From: Ga0077530 sp046293075
Lineage (GTDB): Bacteria; Pseudomonadota; Alphaproteobacteria; Rhizobiales; Hyphomicrobiaceae
Length of the DNA stretch: 64,000 nt
Direction of reading: 5' to 3'
NCBI GenBank assembly: GCA_046293075.1
Contig: JBKBPL010000012.1
Coordinates: 38,085-102,084 of the forward strand
The notes under the pieces: model-generated
Told to the model about the DNA's origin: nothing
The model's input: only the letters and a program-made list of their open reading frames with translations
Database searches by the model: none
Made by a program: the position numbers and the translations under genes
Shown here: positions 37,961 through 46,338 of the stretch, piece by piece
Numbering within the stretch: the first letter of the stretch is position 1
Layout of the letters: every line of letters begins with the position of its first letter

Positions 37961-39064
37961 TCAGAACACGCTCGTGCCTTGCAGTGAGCCGATCATCAGG
38001 AAGAGGCCGAGCCCCAGGACGAGGCTCGCGCCGCCGATGCCGGCGGCCGCCCGCACGCGCGCCCCCCACGGGCTTTCCACGCCGCCGCCAAGCCGCATGG
38101 CGAGTTCGCGCGAGCCGACGGCCAGGGCCGCAAGCACCGAGACGGTAATGGCCGTGCCGATGGCCATGGCGAATGTCGCGAAGACTCCGGCCCACATGAG
38201 GCCCTGGCTGATCGCGAAGACGAGCACAAGAATGGCGCCGGTGCAGGGCCGGATGCCGACGGCGAAGGCGATGGCGAACGCCTGCCGCCACGACCACGGA
38301 CCCTGCAGCTGGCGAGGGTCGGGCATGTGGGCATGGCTGCAGCAGCTCCCATCCGCGGCGTGCGCGTGATGATGATCATGATGATGGGCGTGCGTGTGGT
38401 CGTGCCCATGGTGCTGTCCATGGTCATGATGGCGGGCGTGCGCCTGGCTTACCGGGGCTGCGGGCTTGGCCCGCATGGTCCTGAGCTGCGTGTAGAGCAG
38501 CCACGCGCCGACAACAGCGACCAAGCCCCAACTCAGGGTCTCGAGCCACGCCTCGGTGGTTTTCATCGTCATGCCGGTGGCGCTGAGCGCCAGCACGAGA
38601 ACGCCGACGATCACGAGCGCCGAGATGCCTTGGAAGGTGGCCGCGAGAAATGAGAGCGCGATGCCCCGCCGCACGGTCTGCTCGTTTGCAAGGACATAGG
38701 ATGAGATGACCGCCTTGCCGTGCCCCGGCCCAGCAGCGTGGAGCACGCCGTACGCAAAGCTGAGGCCGGCCAGCACCAGCGTGGCAAACCAGGGATCGCC
38801 GGTCCTGATCTCGCGCACGGCGGCCGCGAGCCGGCGGTTGACCTCCGACTGCTTGGCCATGAGCCAGGCATAGGCGCGGGCGGCCACTCCCGCTGGCGGC
38901 TCGGCGGTCTTGGCCGGGGGCAGGAAGCCCCTCGGCGCGGCTGTGGGCGGCGTCTGGGCCTGTGCCAGCGCAGCCGTGCCGGGCGCGAGAAAGGATACGA
39001 TCAGGACGGCGCAGGCCAAGCTGCGCCAGGTCGCGGCAAGATGCCGGAGGGCCGTTGTGATCAT
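37961..39064 (-). CDS. NicO-family nickel/cobalt (or zinc) transporter with His-rich loop
   Basis: 367 residues. An N-terminal signal-like helix is followed by about six transmembrane helices. Motifs include HAAGPGHGKAVISSY and, near the second half, GIRPCTGAILVLVFA, the two NicO/RcnA hallmarks. Between them (about residues 205-245) lies a loop with some 20 His residues (HDHGQHHGHDHTHAHHHDHH) that probably buffers metal. It overlaps the DUF1007 gene by 4 bases. Together they form the well-known DUF1007-NicO pair linked to nickel, cobalt or zinc handling. Confidence 0.9.
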   Translation of the reverse strand: MITTALRHLAATWRSLACAVLIVSFLAPGTAALAQAQTPPTAAPRGFLPPAKTAEPPAGVAARAYAWLMAKQSEVNRRLAAAVREIRTGDPWFATLVLAGLSFAYGVLHAAGPGHGKAVISSYVLANEQTVRRGIALSFLAATFQGISALVIVGVLVLALSATGMTMKTTEAWLETLSWGLVAVVGAWLLYTQLRTMRAKPAAPVSQAHARHHDHGQHHGHDHTHAHHHDHHHAHAADGSCCSHAHMPDPRQLQGPWSWRQAFAIAFAVGIRPCTGAILVLVFAISQGLMWAGVFATFAMAIGTAITVSVLAALAVGSRELAMRLGGGVESPWGARVRAAAGIGGASLVLGLGLFLMIGSLQGTSVF

Positions 39065-39978
39065 GAGGGTGGTCCGCAGGAGATCGTGGCGGGCCTGGCA
39101 AAGCCGAAGCCGACGGATTGGCTGCCGAACTGCTGGGAGAAGGCATCCCCCAGGCGGTTCGCGTCGGCAGCGGGATTGGGTTCGGCGAGCGCTTTGGCGA
39201 CGTCCTCGGCCGTCGGGGGGCGCACTGCAGCACCGGCCTCCCCAATCGTGGCGCGACAGTCCGGCGGTGCGCCGGCGCCGAGAACGACGGGATTCTTGGC
39301 CGCCGGCTCGAAGGCAATGAAGAAGCTCGGGTCGGCGATCGTAAAGGAGAAGCCGGGCGCCTCGGCCAGTACCGGCTGGGCCAGCGGCAGCGTGAAGTGG
39401 AGGCTCAGCACTTTTGGCCGCTGGACGGGGGCCGGCGCGGCCGTCTTGGGCTGGTCCGCGGTGGTGCCGAACAGCCAGCTCCGAAGGCGCGCGAAAAAGC
39501 CCTGCGGTCCGGCCGGCGCCTCAGGCGGCTTGGCCGCCTCGGCGCCCGTGCCCTCGAAGGCGGCATCGCCGGTCTTGACGGTGACCTCCACCGCGCCCTC
39601 CGGCGCCTCTGAGTGCTCGAGCCAGTAGTCCTTCGGCGCCTCGAACTTGAGCTTCTCGGTCGCAAGCCGGGCCACGGTGAAGTAGTCGAACTCCTTCAGA
39701 CCGTCCATGTTGACCTTGGCCAGCTCCGCAAGCTCGCTGCGGTCGTAGACGCCGTCATTGTTGGCATCGAGCCCCTGGAGGGCCATGGCGGTGTAGAAGT
39801 CGTCGAACGACCATTTATGCCTGAGCCCGACGATCGTGCCGTTTTCATAGAGCACGGTCGTCTCGGTCGTGATCCAGACATGAGGATGGGCGCCGGCCGG
39901 GGCGGGCGCCAAGCTGACGGTCGCGGCGACGAGTGCGGCACCGGCCAGGGACGTCCTTGCGGCTCGCATGTGGACCAT
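39061..39978 (-). CDS. DUF1007 family periplasmic protein
   Basis: 305 residues from an ATG with GGAG 5 bases before it. A signal peptide ends near PAGAHPHVWI, the conserved start of the mature DUF1007 protein, whose HPHV may bind metal. An EF-hand-like DANNDGVYDRSEL lies at about residue 75, and the C-terminal part has the SFTIADPSFFIAFE strand. A Pro/Ala linker with LRSWLFG divides the two halves. It is the partner of the NicO transporter, with which it overlaps by 4 bases. Confidence 0.85.
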   Translation of the reverse strand: MVHMRAARTSLAGAALVAATVSLAPAPAGAHPHVWITTETTVLYENGTIVGLRHKWSFDDFYTAMALQGLDANNDGVYDRSELAELAKVNMDGLKEFDYFTVARLATEKLKFEAPKDYWLEHSEAPEGAVEVTVKTGDAAFEGTGAEAAKPPEAPAGPQGFFARLRSWLFGTTADQPKTAAPAPVQRPKVLSLHFTLPLAQPVLAEAPGFSFTIADPSFFIAFEPAAKNPVVLGAGAPPDCRATIGEAGAAVRPPTAEDVAKALAEPNPAADANRLGDAFSQQFGSQSVGFGFARPATISCGPPS

Positions 39979-40058
39979 CAATTCTCCAGCCTCCGGGGCG
40001 CGTGCACGCGATCGAGCGGCCATGCCGGGCTGTCAGGATAACCGCTTCACGAGCACGC

Positions 40059-40106
40059 GCCAAATCGGTGCCGCAATCCAATTGTCGGGTTGCACCGCGA
40101 TTTGGC
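40059..40106. repeat. Inverted repeat upstream of the DUF1007-NicO operon
   Basis: GCCAAATCG (40059-40067) and CGATTTGGC (40098-40106) are perfect inverted repeats 30 bases apart, flanked by partial CACC/GGTG symmetry. The element lies about 80 bases upstream of the DUF1007 start and 58 bases past the hybrid kinase stop. It could be an operator for a metal regulator or a structure at the kinase transcript end. No known Zur or NikR consensus fits well. Confidence 0.5.
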
Positions 40107-40164
40107 ACCGCGCGAGCCCACTCGTATTGAGGATTTCGCCGATAATGTGGTCGGCAGGCGGCGA

Positions 40165-42510
40165 TCAGGCCGCGGAACCTGCGACCGGGGCGTCGGCAAC
40201 GGCATCTAGGGCACCGTCAGGCTCTCTCTGCGGCGCGCCGCCACACCAGTTTGTCAGGACGAGCTCGAGGTCGTCCGGCTCGAAGGGCTTGGCGAGATAA
40301 TCGTCCATCCCGCCGTCCAGGCAGCGCTGGCGGTCCTCGCTGAAGGCATTGGCGGTGAGGGCCACGATCGGCGGCCTGCGTCGGCCGGCTTCCTCGAACA
40401 TGCCCTTGATGAGCCGCGTCGCCTCGAGGCCGTTGACCTCCGGCATGAGGACATCCATCAGGATGAGGTCGAAGCGCGGCGTGGTGCCCTCCAGTGTCGT
40501 GCGGAGCACATCGACTGCCTCGCGTCCGTTGGCCACACGCACGACGCAGCACCCCGAGCGTTCGATCATGCGCGTAGCGAGCAGCGCGTTGATGTCATTG
40601 TCCTCGGCGAGCAGGACGCGGAGGCCGTTGTGGCCGGGCACGGCGCTGCCCGGGAGCGGCGCATCGTGTGCCGTCCCGGCCGAGACGGGCCGCTGCGCGG
40701 CTCCCCGGGAGATCACCTGCGTGACGATCGATGACGGCCGGACGGGCCGCACGAGGTAGGCGTCGAAGCCGCTCGCCTTGAAGGCGGGCAGTGACGGACG
40801 GCTCGCGGGCTCGATCAGAACCACGCCACGCACGGCGCTCTTGTCGCCGCTGCGCAGCGTCTCGAGCAGAAGCCGCGCCGCCTCGACCCCGCACTCGCCG
40901 CCGACCAGCAGGGTGCTGAACGGCCGGCTCGGCGCGCGCGGGCCGCGAACGAGACGATGGGCATCGGCAACGTTGCTCTCGATGGCGTCGAAGCCGAGCG
41001 AGCGCAGGATCTCCACCACGATGCGCCGCTCGACCGGCCCGTCGAGCGCGACGAGGATGAGCTGCCGCTCGCCCGTCTGCGGCGGGACGTCGAGGACCGG
41101 CCGGTTCCTCGGCACCACCCCGACGGGGACCGTCAGCGTGAACGTCGAGCCGATGCCGAGCGCGCTCGTGACCGCGATGTCGCCGCCCATGCCGCGCGCA
41201 AGCCGGCGCGAGATGGCGAGCCCGAGCCCCGTCCCCCCGCGCTGGCGGCGCACGGCCTCGTCGGTCTGCTCGAACTCGCTGAAGAGTGTGGGTAGCGCGC
41301 TTTCGGCCATGCCAATGCCGGTGTCCGTGACCCGGATCGACAGCCGCACGGCCGAGCCGGAGGGCTGGAGCGTGCCGTCGACGCGGACGGCGATACCGCC
41401 CCGGTCCGTGAACTTGATCGCATTGCCGATCAGGTTCAGCAGGATCTGCCGCAAGCGCATGGCGTCGCCGATCACGAGCTTCGGCAGCGAAGGCTCGATC
41501 CACCAGGCGAGGTCGAGCTTCTTCTCGCTGGCCTTGGGCTGAAGGAGCTCAACGGCGGCCTCGACGCACCGGTCGAGCTCGAAGGGCTCGGCCGCGATCT
41601 CGAGCTTGCCCGCCTCGATGCGGGAGAAGTCGAGAATCTCGTCGATCAGCGACAGCAGTGTGCGCGCGGATTCTTCAATGGCGCGGGCATACGTGCGCTG
41701 CTCGGCGTCGAGCGGCGTCTCCGCGAGCAGTGCCGACATGCCGAGGATGCCATTCATCGGCGTGCGGATCTCGTGGCTCATGGCCGCAAGGAATCGCGAC
41801 TTTGCCCGGTTCGCGGATTCGGCGGCATCACGCGCCGTCGCCAGCTCCTGCTCGATGCGGCGCTGGTCGGTGATGTCGCGGCCGACGCGCTGGATCTCGG
41901 TGCCGAGGCCATCGAGCGTCGGCGCCGTTTGCTGCTCGAAGGCAAACCACCTCGGGCCGAACGCGGTCAGCAGTCTGAGCTCGAAGGGGAGGGTCGAAGC
42001 TGCCGGTGCGTTCGCGGCAGGCGGCCAGCTATGGCCATCGACGGCAACGGGCACGAAGTTCGTGCCGATGACATCCTCCGCATCGACGCCGAATGTCCGG
42101 CAGAAGGATCGGTTCACGAAAGTGAGCCGGCCATTCATGTCCGTGCGGCTGATGACGTGGCTCTGGCGGTCGAGGAGATCGCGATAGCGCGCCTCGTTGT
42201 CGCGGAGCTCCCACTCGAGGTCTTTGAGGCGCTCGAGTCCCGGGTGGGCGTCCGTCTCGCGGCCGAGGTCTGATTCCCGGCGCCGGCGCCGAATTTGGCC
42301 GCGAAGCGCGTGCGCCGCGATGCGTTCGGCGACGCCGGGGCGTTGCAGCAGGCGTGCGAGCCGGCGCAGCACGATCGAGCCGTCGCGAATGGCGAGCTCC
42401 GGACCGCCGTCGGGTTGGCCGCTCTGGGATCCGAAATCGGTCACGACTTCGGCATCGGGCGATGGCCTGGCCTCGCCGTTCTTTTCTTTGCGGTCGGGCA
42501 CCGGACGCAT
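40165..42510 (-). CDS. PAS-domain hybrid histidine kinase with degenerate and intact receiver domains
   Basis: 781 residues and no membrane helix, so cytoplasmic. An Arg-rich N-terminal region is followed by a PAS domain (about 105-220), HisKA with phosphoacceptor His246 in MSHEIRTPMNG, an HATPase domain with N-box NLIGNAIKF and the G-boxes DTGIGM and GGTGLGLAI, then a pseudo-receiver (about 475-600) that lacks the Asp, and a true receiver with Asp686 in LILMDVLMP and Lys in LAKPFEP. No cognate response regulator or HPt protein is adjacent. The start is chosen as the first Met of the frame and may be further in. Confidence 0.9.
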   Translation of the reverse strand: MRPVPDRKEKNGEARPSPDAEVVTDFGSQSGQPDGGPELAIRDGSIVLRRLARLLQRPGVAERIAAHALRGQIRRRRRESDLGRETDAHPGLERLKDLEWELRDNEARYRDLLDRQSHVISRTDMNGRLTFVNRSFCRTFGVDAEDVIGTNFVPVAVDGHSWPPAANAPAASTLPFELRLLTAFGPRWFAFEQQTAPTLDGLGTEIQRVGRDITDQRRIEQELATARDAAESANRAKSRFLAAMSHEIRTPMNGILGMSALLAETPLDAEQRTYARAIEESARTLLSLIDEILDFSRIEAGKLEIAAEPFELDRCVEAAVELLQPKASEKKLDLAWWIEPSLPKLVIGDAMRLRQILLNLIGNAIKFTDRGGIAVRVDGTLQPSGSAVRLSIRVTDTGIGMAESALPTLFSEFEQTDEAVRRQRGGTGLGLAISRRLARGMGGDIAVTSALGIGSTFTLTVPVGVVPRNRPVLDVPPQTGERQLILVALDGPVERRIVVEILRSLGFDAIESNVADAHRLVRGPRAPSRPFSTLLVGGECGVEAARLLLETLRSGDKSAVRGVVLIEPASRPSLPAFKASGFDAYLVRPVRPSSIVTQVISRGAAQRPVSAGTAHDAPLPGSAVPGHNGLRVLLAEDNDINALLATRMIERSGCCVVRVANGREAVDVLRTTLEGTTPRFDLILMDVLMPEVNGLEATRLIKGMFEEAGRRRPPIVALTANAFSEDRQRCLDGGMDDYLAKPFEPDDLELVLTNWCGGAPQREPDGALDAVADAPVAGSAA

Positions 42511-42680
42511 ACTCCCCGCGGCTCACCCATACTGAACGCTGATCCAAGCAGAGGAGTCTTGCTGAAGGATTACGGGCTTGGGCTAAAGTGATCGAAGGGT
42601 TAAGACGGCTGCGAAAGTTCTTGGCGACGGCTGCGCGCCGGAACGACGCAGGCGAGGCAAGCAAAGGTGCGAGACGTCGA

Positions 42681-43835
42681 ATGGGGCCGCTGAAGGGTGT
42701 CCGCATCATCGAAATGGCCGGCATCGGGCCCGCCCCGTTCTGCGGCATGATGCTGTCCGATATGGGAGCGGAGGTCATCAGGGTCGACCGCTCGGACGGC
42801 GCCGATCTCGGTCTCCCGGGGCGGGAGCCCCGCTTCGAGGTGCTCAACCGCGGGCGCCAATCGATCGCGGTGGACGTGAAGAGCGCAGCCGGGCGCGATA
42901 TCGTGCGCCGGCTGGTCAAGGACGCGGATGCGCTTATCGAGGGCTTCCGGCCGGGGGTGATGGAGCGGCTGGGCCTTGGCCCGCAGGCGCTCTGGGAGGT
43001 CAACCCGCGGCTCGTGTTCGGCCGCATGACCGGCTTCGGACAGGATGGCCCGATGGCACCCCGCGCAGGCCATGACATCAACTACATCGCCCTTTCGGGC
43101 GCCCTCCATGCCATAGGCCAGAAGGGTGGCCCACCGATCCCGCCGCTCAATCTGATCGGCGACTTCGGCGGTGGCGGGATGCTGCTCGCCTTCGGCGTCA
43201 CCTGCGGCATCCTCGAGGCGCGCACGTCCGGCAAGGGGCAGGTCGTCGATGCTGCCATGGTCGACGGCGCCTCTCTGCTCATGGCCGGCATCTATGGTTT
43301 CCTCGCCGGCGGGATGTGGCGTGACGAGCGCGGGGTCAATATCCTTGATACCGGCGCGCCCTGGTACGGCGTCTACGAGACCAAGGACGGCAAATGGGTC
43401 TCGATCGGCTCGATCGAACAGCGCTTCTATGCCGATCTCCTTGAGCGCCTCGGGATCAGCGGCGAGGACTTGCCGAAGCAATATGACCGGGCGGGCTGGC
43501 CGACGCTCGCCAGGCGCTTTGCCGAGGTCTTCAAGACGCGAACGCGCGATGAGTGGTGCGCGGTGTTCGCGGACAGCGATGCCTGCTTCGCGCCCGTCCT
43601 TGCCATGAAAGAGGTCGCGGCTCACCCGCACAATGTTGCGCGCGGGACGTTCGTCGAACGCGACGGCGTCGTGCAGCCGGCGCCGGGCCCGCGCTTCAGT
43701 CGCACGCCTCCCGAGATTGCCGGGCCCTCGAAGGCCGCCGGCGCAGACAGCGAGGCTGTGTTGAAAGCTGCGGGCTACGCGCCGGGCGAGATTGCTGCTT
43801 TCATCGAAGCCGGCGTCGTCAGAACGCCGCGCTAG
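42681..43835 (+). CDS. CaiB/BaiF family protein, probable alpha-methylacyl-CoA racemase
   Basis: 384 residues from the ATG giving MGPLKGVRIIEMAG. Class III CoA-transferase fold with GIGPAPFCGMMLSDMGAEVIR at the N-terminus. The segment GHDINYIALSGALHAIG has the racemase His, and LIGDFGGGGMLLAFG has the Asp typical of alpha-methylacyl-CoA racemase rather than a formyl- or carnitine-CoA transferase. It would interconvert (R)- and (S)-2-methylacyl-CoA before beta-oxidation. The acyl-CoA dehydrogenase gene follows 23 bases later, so the two probably act in one branched-chain degradation step. Confidence 0.85.
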   Translation: MGPLKGVRIIEMAGIGPAPFCGMMLSDMGAEVIRVDRSDGADLGLPGREPRFEVLNRGRQSIAVDVKSAAGRDIVRRLVKDADALIEGFRPGVMERLGLGPQALWEVNPRLVFGRMTGFGQDGPMAPRAGHDINYIALSGALHAIGQKGGPPIPPLNLIGDFGGGGMLLAFGVTCGILEARTSGKGQVVDAAMVDGASLLMAGIYGFLAGGMWRDERGVNILDTGAPWYGVYETKDGKWVSIGSIEQRFYADLLERLGISGEDLPKQYDRAGWPTLARRFAEVFKTRTRDEWCAVFADSDACFAPVLAMKEVAAHPHNVARGTFVERDGVVQPAPGPRFSRTPPEIAGPSKAAGADSEAVLKAAGYAPGEIAAFIEAGVVRTPR

Positions 43836-43858
43836 CTCAGGAAGCAGGAAACAGAAAC

Positions 43859-45028
43859 ATGGACTTCTCCCTGACCGAGGAGCAGCAGGGCATCCGCGAC
43901 GCAATCCTCAAGATCTGCGCGCGGCTTGGTGATGCCTACTGGCTCGAGAAAGACCGCCACGGCGGCTTTCCCTACGAGCTGCACCAGGCCCTGGCGGCCG
44001 ACGGCTGGCTTGGCATTGCCATGCCGGAAGCCTACGGCGGGGCCGGCCTCGGCATTACGGAAGCCGCCATCATGATGCAGGCCATTGCAGAGTCGGGTGC
44101 CGGCATGCAGGGCGCCTCGGCGATCCATATGAACATCTTCGGCCTGAACCCGGTCGTCGTCTTCGGCAGCGAGGAGCAGAAGCGGCGCATGTTGCCTCCG
44201 CTCATCGCCGGCAAGGAGAAGAGCTGCTTCGCCGTCACCGAGCCGAACGTTGGCCTCGACACGACGCGCCTCAAAACCCGCGCTGTCCGCGACGGCAATT
44301 CGGGCTACAAGGTTCACGGCGCCAAGATCTGGATCTCGACCGCCCAGGTCGCCGACAAGATGCTGCTGCTCGCGCGCACGACGCCGCTCGAGGAGGTGAA
44401 GAAGCCCACCGAGGGCCTCTCTCTCTTTTATACGACCATCGACCGCAAGACCGTCGAGGTGCGCGAGATCGAGAAGATGGGCCGCAAAGCCGTCGACTCC
44501 AATCAGGTCTTCTTCGACGGCTTCCATATCCCGATCGAGGACCGCATCGGCGAGGAAGGCAAGGGCTTCCAGTACATCCTGCACGGCATGAATCCGGAGC
44601 GCATCCTGATCGCCGCGGAGGCGGTGGGTCTTGGCCGCGCGGCCATCGAGCGTGCGACGCAGTATGCCAAGGATCGCGTCGTATTCGGCCGGCCCATTGG
44701 CCAGAACCAGGCCATTCAGCACCCCCTCGCGCGCTGCTGGATGAACCTCGAGGCGGCGAACCTCATGGTCTTCAAGGCAGCCGCACTCTATGACCGCGGG
44801 CAGCCCTGCGGCATCGAGTCGAACGCCGCGAAGTATCTTGCGGGTGAAGCCGGCTTCGAGGCTTGCGAGACTGCGATCATGACCCACGGCGGCATGGGCT
44901 ACGCGAAGGAGTTCCACGTTGAGCGCTACCTGCGCGAGATTCTCATCGCGCGCATCGCGCCGGTCTCGCGCGAGCTGATCCTCTCGCACGTTGCCGAGCG
45001 CCAGTTGGGGCTTCCAAAATCCTACTAA
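43859..45028 (+). CDS. Acyl-CoA dehydrogenase
   Basis: 389 residues, normal length. The N-terminal helical domain contains MPEAYGGAGLGITEA. The beta domain has CFAVTEPNVGLDTTRLKT and KIWISTAQVADK (FAD contacts). The C-terminal domain has GLGRAAIERATQYAKDRVVFGRPIGQNQAIQHPLA and THGGMGYAKEFHVERYLRE. It oxidises an acyl-CoA to the enoyl-CoA in the cytoplasm, passing electrons to ETF. It follows the racemase gene. The catalytic Glu is not certain at the usual C-terminal position. Confidence 0.92.
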   Translation: MDFSLTEEQQGIRDAILKICARLGDAYWLEKDRHGGFPYELHQALAADGWLGIAMPEAYGGAGLGITEAAIMMQAIAESGAGMQGASAIHMNIFGLNPVVVFGSEEQKRRMLPPLIAGKEKSCFAVTEPNVGLDTTRLKTRAVRDGNSGYKVHGAKIWISTAQVADKMLLLARTTPLEEVKKPTEGLSLFYTTIDRKTVEVREIEKMGRKAVDSNQVFFDGFHIPIEDRIGEEGKGFQYILHGMNPERILIAAEAVGLGRAAIERATQYAKDRVVFGRPIGQNQAIQHPLARCWMNLEAANLMVFKAAALYDRGQPCGIESNAAKYLAGEAGFEACETAIMTHGGMGYAKEFHVERYLREILIARIAPVSRELILSHVAERQLGLPKSY

Positions 45029-45050
45029 GTTTCCGAGATCGCAGACGCAG

Positions 45051-45087
45051 TCCCCTCTCCCCGTTCAAGACAATGGGGAGAGGGGGA
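45051..45087. repeat. Dispersed palindromic repeat, half copy C
   Basis: TCCCCTCTCCCCGTTCAAGA followed by CAATGGGGAGAGGGGGA forms a single hairpin (stem CCCCTCTCCCC / GGGGAGAGGGG). It matches one unit of copies A and B. It lies between convergent genes, 22 bases after the acyl-CoA dehydrogenase stop and 8 bases before the YkgJ gene stop, so it can act as a two-sided terminator. Confidence 0.8.
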
Positions 45088-45095
45088 AGCGGCGC

Positions 45096-45530
45096 TCAGT
45101 TCTCGCTGTGGTCGGTCGTGGCGACGCGCTCGGGGTCATTCTGGGCGCGGCGCTCGAAGCTCAGGAAGTCGTAGTAGCCGCAGCGCCCCGGACCCGGGTA
45201 GGACCGGCAGGTCGAGGGGCGTGCCTTGTAGATCGTGCAGTGGCGCGCCTCGGTGTCGAAGAAGCGGCAGATCTTGCCAAAGTGCGGATCCGCTTTGCGC
45301 CTGAGCAGATACTTGTGGCCATGCGCGCGCTTGGTGAAGCGCTTCACCGCCGTGTCGAAGCTGACCTCGTGATGGCGCGCCAGCCGCTCGACATCCCGCT
45401 TGTTGATGGCGATCACCGGGTAGGAGCAGCAGAACCCCGGACACTTCGAGCAGTTGTACACGTGGTCAGGATCCTCGTGGCCTGAGAGCGGGGCTGCATA
45501 ACAGCTCGGATGTGCGCCGTGCAAGCACAA
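45096..45530 (-). CDS. YkgJ family cysteine-cluster protein
   Basis: 144 residues. The Cys cluster NCSKCPGFCCSYP is followed by FGKICRFFD, HCTIY and STCRSYPG, the conserved pattern of YkgJ-type (CxxCxxxCC) proteins that bind Fe-S or zinc. The Cys in the N-terminal MCLHGAHPSCYAAPL may or may not belong to the cluster. The function is unknown in general, though some relatives help in flagellin N-methylation. The gene is single, convergent with the acyl-CoA dehydrogenase. Confidence 0.9.
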   Translation of the reverse strand: MCLHGAHPSCYAAPLSGHEDPDHVYNCSKCPGFCCSYPVIAINKRDVERLARHHEVSFDTAVKRFTKRAHGHKYLLRRKADPHFGKICRFFDTEARHCTIYKARPSTCRSYPGPGRCGYYDFLSFERRAQNDPERVATTDHSEN

Positions 45531-45718
45531 CGCTTGGACGGATCATGCGCCCGATGGACGGAGGGGCCCAGCCCAGCCGGCTCAAGGGGCATCTCTCCAA
45601 TTGACGGCGACGATCGCCGGAGCTAGGTCCAATGCCGCGCGCCACGGCCGGCAGCCGGCCGTGGCGCGTTTCGTCATTTCGCAGCGTAACGCCAGGATTC
45701 ATCGGGGCCCTTCGAGCT

Positions 45719-46228
45719 ATGACCAGTGATGTGCCTGCCGTCGTGACGCGGCGTGCCGTGCCCGCTGACCTCCCGGCTATCGCCGCGCTTCAGTCGCGCG
45801 CGTTCAGCCCCGGCCGCTTCGCCCGCACGGCCTATCGCGTGCGCGAGGGGGCCCCGATCCTCTCGCCCTACTGCCGGGTCGCGCTCATTGGCGATCGGCT
45901 CGTTGCGGCCGTCCGCGTGACCCCGATCACCATCGGCGGTCAGCCGGGCGCGCTCCTGCTCGGGCCGCTCGCCGTCGAGCCCGAGCTGGCAGGGCGGGGC
46001 TACGCGCGCCGGCTTGTCACCGAGGCGCTCGACGCGGCGCGTGCTGCCGGCGAGATGCTCGTCGTGCTGGTTGGTGACATGGCGTACTATGGGCGCCTCG
46101 GATTTGCGCCGATACCCCCTGGGCAGATCAGGCTGCCGGGGCCGGTGGATCCTGCGCGCCTGCTTGCCGCCGAGCTCGTGGCGGGGGCGCTCGAGAAGTT
46201 CCGTGGCATGGTTGCCGCACGCTCATAG
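45719..46228 (+). CDS. GNAT family N-acetyltransferase (YhbS type)
   Basis: 169 residues. The acetyl-CoA loop is visible as LLLGPLAVEPELAGRGYARRLV, and VLVGDMAYYGRLGFAPIP is the YhbS-like C-terminal hallmark. It transfers an acetyl group from acetyl-CoA to an amine; the acceptor is unknown. A RidA or toxin-like role is not supported by any neighbour. It is a single gene between the YkgJ gene (divergent) and prpE (same strand, 110 bases later). Confidence 0.88.
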   Translation: MTSDVPAVVTRRAVPADLPAIAALQSRAFSPGRFARTAYRVREGAPILSPYCRVALIGDRLVAAVRVTPITIGGQPGALLLGPLAVEPELAGRGYARRLVTEALDAARAAGEMLVVLVGDMAYYGRLGFAPIPPGQIRLPGPVDPARLLAAELVAGALEKFRGMVAARS

Positions 46229-46338
46229 CGGCCATTCCCTATGCGACAGGACCCCTACGCCTTTCCTATTGCGGCGGAAGTTGGAAGGGTGCTGAAAAGG
46301 CAGATCATGCTGAACAAGGATGCGGGGAGGGCAGCACC

